Assembly (NCBI RefSeq): GCF_008727925.1
Contig: NZ_VTWT01000007.1
Location: 186,001 to 250,000 of the forward strand
Length of the DNA: 64,000 nt
Source: Adhaeribacter soli
GTDB taxonomy: Bacteria; Bacteroidota; Bacteroidia; Cytophagales; Hymenobacteraceae
Reading direction: 5' to 3'
The position numbers and the translations under genes are program-made. Shown here one piece after another: positions 59,498 through 64,000 of this stretch. The notes under the pieces are model-generated. The model was not told where the DNA came from. It ran no database searches and was given only the letters and a program-made list of their open reading frames with translations. Each line of letters begins with the position of its first letter. The stretch's first letter is position 1.

Positions 59498-59531
59498 CCC
59501 TCCCCTGTTTTTAGCTGTTGGGTGGGGTCAC
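59498..59531. repeat. G/C-rich dispersed repeat arm overlapping the TonB receptor 3' end
   Basis: CCCTCCCCTGTTTTTAGCTG begins it, followed by TTGGGTGGGGTCAC. It is related to 53686-53723 and overlaps the stop codon at 59528-59530. Confidence 0.65.
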
Positions 59532-61975
59532 TTAAACGAAAGCGGCACAATTAACTTAAAGCTCACATTCCGGCCCATATTGAAAACGCCGGTGCGGCCC
59601 GTAGCCTCATTTATGGCCGCATACTTCAGGCGGCTCAAATGGTTTTGGTAGGCTACGTCGAAGAGGTTATTGGCAGTAACGTAAAGGGAAAAGAGGGTGG
59701 CCGTTTTTCCGTTTGGTACATCTACGCCCAGGCCGGCGTTGATCAGGGTATAGGCCGCGGTGGCGGTTTCGGTATTGTTGGCGGCGTAGAAGTGATTCTG
59801 GGCAAAATAATGCTCCATTTCCAGGCGGGCAAACCAGTTTTTAACCAGGGCTTTTTTCGGGCTGAAATCGATCCGGAGCTCCGATTGCAGGCGCGGGGCC
59901 GGAATAAACGGTAGGTTGCGGGTAGAATCGGGCTGGTTTAGCTGAATGCCGCGCACAAAAGAAAGCGAGTTCTCAAAATGCAGCCAGTCGAGCGGGTGCG
60001 GGTGGAAATCGACCATGATCTCGCCGCCATACAGGTGCGCATTGCCTTGTCCGAATTTAAAAACCGGCGCCGGGTCTTCTTCGTTGCTTAGCGAATCGCC
60101 GCCGAAAACGCTTCGGAGCTTCTCCGGGAAAATATAGCGCTGAATGTGGTTGCTGAAGGCGGTCAGTTCCAGATTTACGTGCTCGGTTTCCAGAATTAAG
60201 CCGGCATCCAGCTGCAAACTGGTTTCCGGTTTCAGTTCGGGGTTGCCGATCTCAAAGCGCAAGGTGCCTTCGTGGCGACCATTCGAGGCCAGTTCAGCAA
60301 TATTCGGCGCCCGGAAACCGCGGGCAATGTTCAGCTTGGCCGATAATTTTTCGGTAAGGTCGTAAGTGGCGCCGGCGCTGGCAGAAATATTGGAGAACGT
60401 GCGGTCGAAGCCGATGAATTTCGTTTCGGCAGCTTCGGCGGGGTTCGTAGTAGGGGTTCCTTCTTCAGTTAAAAGCAGTTCCTCGGCATGCAGGTTCCGG
60501 AGATCGAAGCGGAGGCCGCCGCTCAGGTGTAGCCTGGGGTGGTTGTTGGTAATAAAGCCGAATACGCCCAGGTCAGTGAGCCGGTAATCCGGGATCAGGA
60601 ATTCTTCGCCTTTGTTCTGATTGGTCTGGTGCATGCCGCTCAGGCCAAGAGTAGCGTTCCAGCCGGAAAACTCAGGCAGAAAATACTTGGCATCGTAACT
60701 CCAGGTCTGCAGGTCGAAGATCAGGGAAGCGTCTTCGGCTTCGTCGTGGTGTTCATGGTCGTGATCTTCTTCCGCGCCATGGCCATGGCCGAATTCCTGC
60801 CGGAGGTTGCGTTGCCAGTCCAGGTTTACCGTGGCTCGCGACCGGCCTAGAATGAAATTGTTCTGGGAAGAAAAACGTAAATGGTTTATGGTCTGGTAAG
60901 GTTCGTTGATGTGGTAGCCTTTCAGATCATCTCTGGTAACGGCCACTTCCTTTTCTTCCCCGTCTATTTCGGCAAGCTTCAGGAAATTGCCCAAAGAATC
61001 GCGTTCCCCCTCAATTAAGCCAACCTTCTGGTTAAAGGAACTGAAATTCAGGTGCGAGAATCCCCAGCTTTTATTCACGCCCACGTAGCCGCTGGCGTTA
61101 TATTCCCGGAAACCGGAATTGTAAACTTTGCCGTCGTAGCGGTTCTGGTAGTTGCCGGCCGCTTTCTGGCTCAGGCGCGCCTGCCAGTTCAGGCCGTTCA
61201 GGTTGCCTGCGTTGAAAATAGAGTTGCCGATTAAATTATTATTCGTCTGATAATTGCCGGAATAAGAGCCAAGTATTCGCCCGTTTTCTACCGGATCGGG
61301 CGAAAGAAAATTGATTACGCCGGCCATGGCATCGGAGCCGTACATGATGCTGCCGGGGCCTTTCACAATTTCGGCGCGGTCTACCGAAAATTCGTCTATT
61401 TCAATGCCGTGTTCGTCGCCCCATTGCTGGCCTTCCTGGCGCATGCCGTTTTCCAGGGTAACCACGCGGTTACCGCTCAGGCCTCTGATAACCGGTTTGG
61501 AAATGGCTGCCCCCGTGCTGATCTGGGAAATTCCCGGCGTTTTGGCAATGGCATCGATCACGTTGGTAGAAGTGCGCTGCTGCAGTTCTTCGTGACTGAC
61601 CACGGTAGTAGGTACCGGGTTCTGGTGCCTTTGGGTTGAGGCCGAAACGCCCGTAATGACCACTGCGCCCAGTTCCGTTACCGAAGGACTTAGCGTAAAA
61701 TCTGCCGTAACGGCGCCGTTCAGTTCAACCATCCGGGTAATGGAAGTGTAGCCAATGAAACGGATCTGGGCCAGGAATTTTCCTTTGGGCAGGTTGCTGA
61801 GCTGGTAAATGCCCTCCGTATTGGTAGAAGCGCCCTGGCGGAGATCGGGCAGGTAAACCGTAGCGCCGGTAAGCGGCTCGCCGGTGTTTTGGTCGGTTAT
61901 TTTGCCGCTAAGGCTGTTTTGCGGGAAGGCTTGAATGGAAATAAAAAGCAGGAGTATGGAAAGTGAGAGCTTCAT
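59528..61975 (-). CDS. TonB-dependent receptor with a His/Asp-rich loop (metal uptake candidate)
   Basis: The 815-residue protein has a signal (MKLSLSILLLFISIQAFPQ), a carboxypeptidase-regulatory-like domain (SLSGKITDQNTGEPLTGATV), a plug with NVIDAIAKTPGISQISTGAAISKPVIRGL and MYGSDAMAGVINF, and a beta-barrel. Near residues 395-415 there is GHGHGAEEDHDHEHHDEAED, a probable extracellular metal-binding loop. With the His-rich small protein encoded upstream it suggests zinc, copper or similar metal import, which is inference. ATG at 61975 gives the signal; the frame beyond it (to 62161) is not coding-like. Confidence 0.9.
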   Translation of the reverse strand: MKLSLSILLLFISIQAFPQNSLSGKITDQNTGEPLTGATVYLPDLRQGASTNTEGIYQLSNLPKGKFLAQIRFIGYTSITRMVELNGAVTADFTLSPSVTELGAVVITGVSASTQRHQNPVPTTVVSHEELQQRTSTNVIDAIAKTPGISQISTGAAISKPVIRGLSGNRVVTLENGMRQEGQQWGDEHGIEIDEFSVDRAEIVKGPGSIMYGSDAMAGVINFLSPDPVENGRILGSYSGNYQTNNNLIGNSIFNAGNLNGLNWQARLSQKAAGNYQNRYDGKVYNSGFREYNASGYVGVNKSWGFSHLNFSSFNQKVGLIEGERDSLGNFLKLAEIDGEEKEVAVTRDDLKGYHINEPYQTINHLRFSSQNNFILGRSRATVNLDWQRNLRQEFGHGHGAEEDHDHEHHDEAEDASLIFDLQTWSYDAKYFLPEFSGWNATLGLSGMHQTNQNKGEEFLIPDYRLTDLGVFGFITNNHPRLHLSGGLRFDLRNLHAEELLLTEEGTPTTNPAEAAETKFIGFDRTFSNISASAGATYDLTEKLSAKLNIARGFRAPNIAELASNGRHEGTLRFEIGNPELKPETSLQLDAGLILETEHVNLELTAFSNHIQRYIFPEKLRSVFGGDSLSNEEDPAPVFKFGQGNAHLYGGEIMVDFHPHPLDWLHFENSLSFVRGIQLNQPDSTRNLPFIPAPRLQSELRIDFSPKKALVKNWFARLEMEHYFAQNHFYAANNTETATAAYTLINAGLGVDVPNGKTATLFSLYVTANNLFDVAYQNHLSRLKYAAINEATGRTGVFNMGRNVSFKLIVPLSFK

Positions 61976-62295
61976 AAACAGGATGTTTGCAGAACGGAAT
62001 GGCCAGGGTACGGGAAACCGCTGGCAATGCGTTTCAGGAAATATTAAACTAAAATACAGAAAGCCTGCAATGCCGTTTAAGCCGGTTTTTGGCCGAAAAG
62101 CATAGCGTTTTTGAGGAAAAATTGCGGGAAAAATTGCAACGCTGCCAGCATTGTCATGCAACAGAAACCCCCGGGTTCAGGAGGATTGAAAATGCCAGGA
62201 GCCCCGGAAATGATCGGGATCCGCGGCTTCCGGAATGACAGATTGGAATTAACGTTCACCAGATTTCGCCACAAAAGAGCAGGCAGAAAACAGGT

Positions 62296-62610
62296 TTAGC
62301 TTAAAGTGGGCGGCCCGCGAAGGCAAACATTATTGGGGAAGGTAAATTTCCAGACGGAATGGTAAACGAACGCGTGCTCCGTGAAAGAGAGCGGGGTATT
62401 AAAAACGAAATGTTGCGTTACCGGCTGAAAAGGCGCATCGAACAGGTTGTCGATGTGGCAGTGGGTGTGCTTTACGTCGAAATGCGTTATGTTTTCGTCG
62501 TGGGCGTGCGTGGTGTGTTCGTGAGCGTGCAAAGCCAATACCGCATCTTCCGGCGCCAGTACGCGACAGAAAAGCAGCAGCAGGAAATATGCAATTATTT
62601 TACGGAACAC
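62296..62610 (-). CDS. Small His-rich exported protein, partner of the TonB receptor
   Basis: The 104-residue product has a signal or anchor (FRKIIAYFLLLLFCRVL) followed by a His-rich segment (LHAHEHTTHAHDENITHFDVKHTHCHID), about a dozen His with Cys and acidic residues, that would bind metal ions. The rest is short and without known domains. The only start is GTG at 62610. It precedes the TonB receptor gene on the same strand by 320 bp; that spacer contains a repeat-like GATCGGGATCCGCGG stretch but no gene. I read it as a periplasmic or surface metal-binding accessory. Confidence 0.75.
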   Translation of the reverse strand: MFRKIIAYFLLLLFCRVLAPEDAVLALHAHEHTTHAHDENITHFDVKHTHCHIDNLFDAPFQPVTQHFVFNTPLSFTEHAFVYHSVWKFTFPNNVCLRGPPTLS

Positions 62611-62681
62611 CGTTACAGGGCAAAAATGAGAAAGTAAAGTTACGCCAAAGGCCCGATTTCTGAAAGTTAAATTTTTATGAA

Positions 62682-63080
62682 TTAAGCATTTACCATTTGT
62701 TCAGCTGTTTCAAAGGGCATTGTTTGTCGTTCAGCTGCCATAATTGCGTCATAAATTTCCACGGCAACCTGTTTGGCGAGTTCTTTGGGAATGGCATCGA
62801 AGGTATGGTAGGAATTGCTGTGCCGGCAATAACCGGAAACTTCGCCGGTGAATTTTTGCTGAATGGCGCTTAATTGCTGCTCCACTTTTTTTGCATCCAG
62901 CTTGCCCGTAAGGCTTTCGGAAAGGAATTTCAAGTTTACCGAAATATAAGCGTTCCGGTATTCCTCATAGATCAGGATGCAGGGGATTTCCAGCTCGGCA
63001 CAGGCATCGAGCCAGATGCTGGCCAGACGCTGTTCCAGACTTCTTTCTTTTCGGATCAGAATGAATTTTGAGCTATGCAT
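62682..63080 (-). CDS. Hypothetical cytosolic protein
   Basis: The 132-residue protein is soluble and mixed alpha/beta: SKFILIRKERSLEQRLASIWLDA, LEIPCILIYEEYRNAYISVNLKFL, and a helical C-terminus (LAKQVAVEIYDAIMAAERQT). I do not recognise a family. It contains Cys, His and Tyr (GYCRHSNSYHTF) in the centre, without a clear metal motif. Single gene between htpG (divergent, 396 bp away) and the His-rich protein gene. Confidence 0.7.
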   Translation of the reverse strand: MHSSKFILIRKERSLEQRLASIWLDACAELEIPCILIYEEYRNAYISVNLKFLSESLTGKLDAKKVEQQLSAIQQKFTGEVSGYCRHSNSYHTFDAIPKELAKQVAVEIYDAIMAAERQTMPFETAEQMVNA

Positions 63081-63476
63081 CTGGTTTTACCTGTTTAATG
63101 AACTGCTTAATGAGCCCGAATATTTTAATAAATAGATATAGAAGGGCATCTATAAAAGCTTGAACCATTTTCCTGTTTAAAGGTTATTAATTTTTCCCGG
63201 ATTTTCAAGTGTTGTTTAAGGTAATCTTTCTAAAGTGAAATGAAAAAATTGGCTTATTGCAATTTCAGTTTTTAAATTCATTGCCAACCATATTATCAGC
63301 TTGTCGAATACCGAACAATCGAAAAGTCAAGCCTTCCAACCCTGTCAACCTGTCAGAATTTTGGGGCTGGAACAACTTTTGAAACTACCCGCGCGGCTTG
63401 TAAAAGACTTTTTCAGGCTAAAATCTTAGCGTTTTAAAAGCATAATAGCACATAAAATAGTAAGCACATTAAAATT

Positions 63477-64000
63477 ATGGCAGAAAAAGGCACCATCTCG
63501 ATCCACACCGAGAATATTTTCCCGATCATTAAGAAGTTCCTGTATTCCGACCACGAAATCTTCCTTCGGGAATTGGTTTCGAACGCGGTAGATGCAACCC
63601 AGAAACTGAAGCGTTTGTCCGCGATCGGCGAGTACAAAGGCGAACTGGGCGAAGACCTGAAAGTGAAGGTAAGCGTGGACAAAGAGGCCCGCAAGATCAT
63701 TATTTCGGACCGCGGTATTGGTATGACCGCTGAAGAGATCAAGAAATATATTAACCAGATCGCATTTTCCGGCGCCACCGAATTTGTGGAGAAATACAAA
63801 GACAAGCCCGATGCCAATCAGATCATTGGTCAGTTCGGTCTGGGTTTCTACTCCGCGTTTATGGTAGCCGATACGGTAGAGATCAACACGAAATCTTTCC
63901 AGGAAGGCGCCGAAGCGGCCCGTTGGGTTTGCGACGGTTCTACGGAGTTCGAAATTACGCCATCAGATAAAGCCGAACGCGGCACGGACATTATTTTGAA
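63477..64000 (+). CDS. htpG: Chaperone HtpG (Hsp90), N-terminal part, truncated by window end
   Basis: The frame from ATG 63477 reads MAEKGTISIHTENIFPIIKK, then HEIFLRELVSNAVDATQKLK, ISDRGIGMTAEEI and QIIGQFGLGFYSAFMVAD, the GHKL ATP-binding motifs (N, G1 and G2 boxes) of Hsp90. It continues open to the end of the window at 64000. It is an ATP-dependent chaperone induced by stress. The 63081-63476 spacer upstream contains AT-rich TAGCACATAAAATAG/TAAGCACATTAAAA words ending at the start codon. Confidence 0.96.
   Translation, partial: MAEKGTISIHTENIFPIIKKFLYSDHEIFLRELVSNAVDATQKLKRLSAIGEYKGELGEDLKVKVSVDKEARKIIISDRGIGMTAEEIKKYINQIAFSGATEFVEKYKDKPDANQIIGQFGLGFYSAFMVADTVEINTKSFQEGAEAARWVCDGSTEFEITPSDKAERGTDIIL

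Noticed and set aside
61976-62161. 62-residue N-terminal extension of the second TonB receptor
   Set aside because: A proper signal peptide starts at 61975; an extension would bury it.
62077-62274. Minus-strand frame of 65 residues between the His-rich gene and the TonB receptor
   Set aside because: No motif, Pro/Cys-rich composition, probably read-through of a repeat-like spacer.
1-64000. tRNA, rRNA, tmRNA or known riboswitch
   Set aside because: No sequence with the expected cloverleaf, rRNA or aptamer signatures was noticed by eye.

Overview
The window looks like a chromosomal segment of a pigmented, aerobic Bacteroidota, most plausibly Cytophagales and perhaps Hymenobacteraceae. This is inferred from TonB-dependent receptors, many Bacteroidota-type lipoprotein signals, TAnnTTTG-type -7 promoter boxes, a near absence of Shine-Dalgarno sequences, CrtD/CruF-type carotenoid genes and a bacterial kynurenine pathway. 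There are no rRNA or tRNA genes, no CRISPR array, no recognisable IS transposase and no phage genes.

Layout. 1-16.5 kb is rich in envelope and sugar-transfer genes: a truncated GT39-like membrane protein, a GtrB-type GT2, two related giant membrane proteins, a DUF2079 protein, two further GT2 enzymes and a decayed third copy of the giant membrane protein at 13.5-15.3 kb. Genes for lipoproteins, a DUF3817 protein and an aldehyde dehydrogenase lie among them. 16.5-27.3 kb holds most of a kynurenine pathway: SDR oxidoreductase, 3-hydroxyanthranilate dioxygenase, ACMS decarboxylase, kynureninase and kynurenine 3-monooxygenase. The matching 2-aminomuconate semialdehyde dehydrogenase is at 4.9-6.3 kb. 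Together they can take kynurenine to 2-aminomuconate. Tryptophan dioxygenase, formamidase and the aminomuconate deaminase are not in the window. 27.4-31.1 kb has two TetR paralogues and a crtD-cruF carotenoid pair. 31.3-43.6 kb holds housekeeping and accessory genes (thioredoxin, prfA, yjbQ, rbfA, a methyltransferase, a LolC/E-type permease). 44-62.6 kb has two TonB-dependent receptors (the second paired with a His-rich small protein), a SNF2-family helicase, a prolyl oligopeptidase, an acyl-ACP thioesterase, a GNAT and an MFS carrier. The window ends inside htpG.

The least explained feature is the spacers. From about 32 kb onward many are occupied by long, often perfect inverted repeats of several unrelated sequence families: G/C-rich arms, GGATTTGTAATCC hairpins, GTTGTTGG elements, TGTCATCCTGAA elements, a 34-bp TTAGTGA arm pair and a 56-bp perfect palindrome. 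One GIY-YIG nuclease gene is bracketed by direct copies of such a repeat. Nine or so genes carry short AT-rich near-tandem repeats ending directly at the start codon. A triple TACG-N8-CGTA dyad array upstream of a TonB receptor gene looks like an operator set. No transposon, defence island or other complete new multi-gene system could be recognised with confidence. These repeat and operator structures and the paralogous membrane family are the best candidates for something undescribed.
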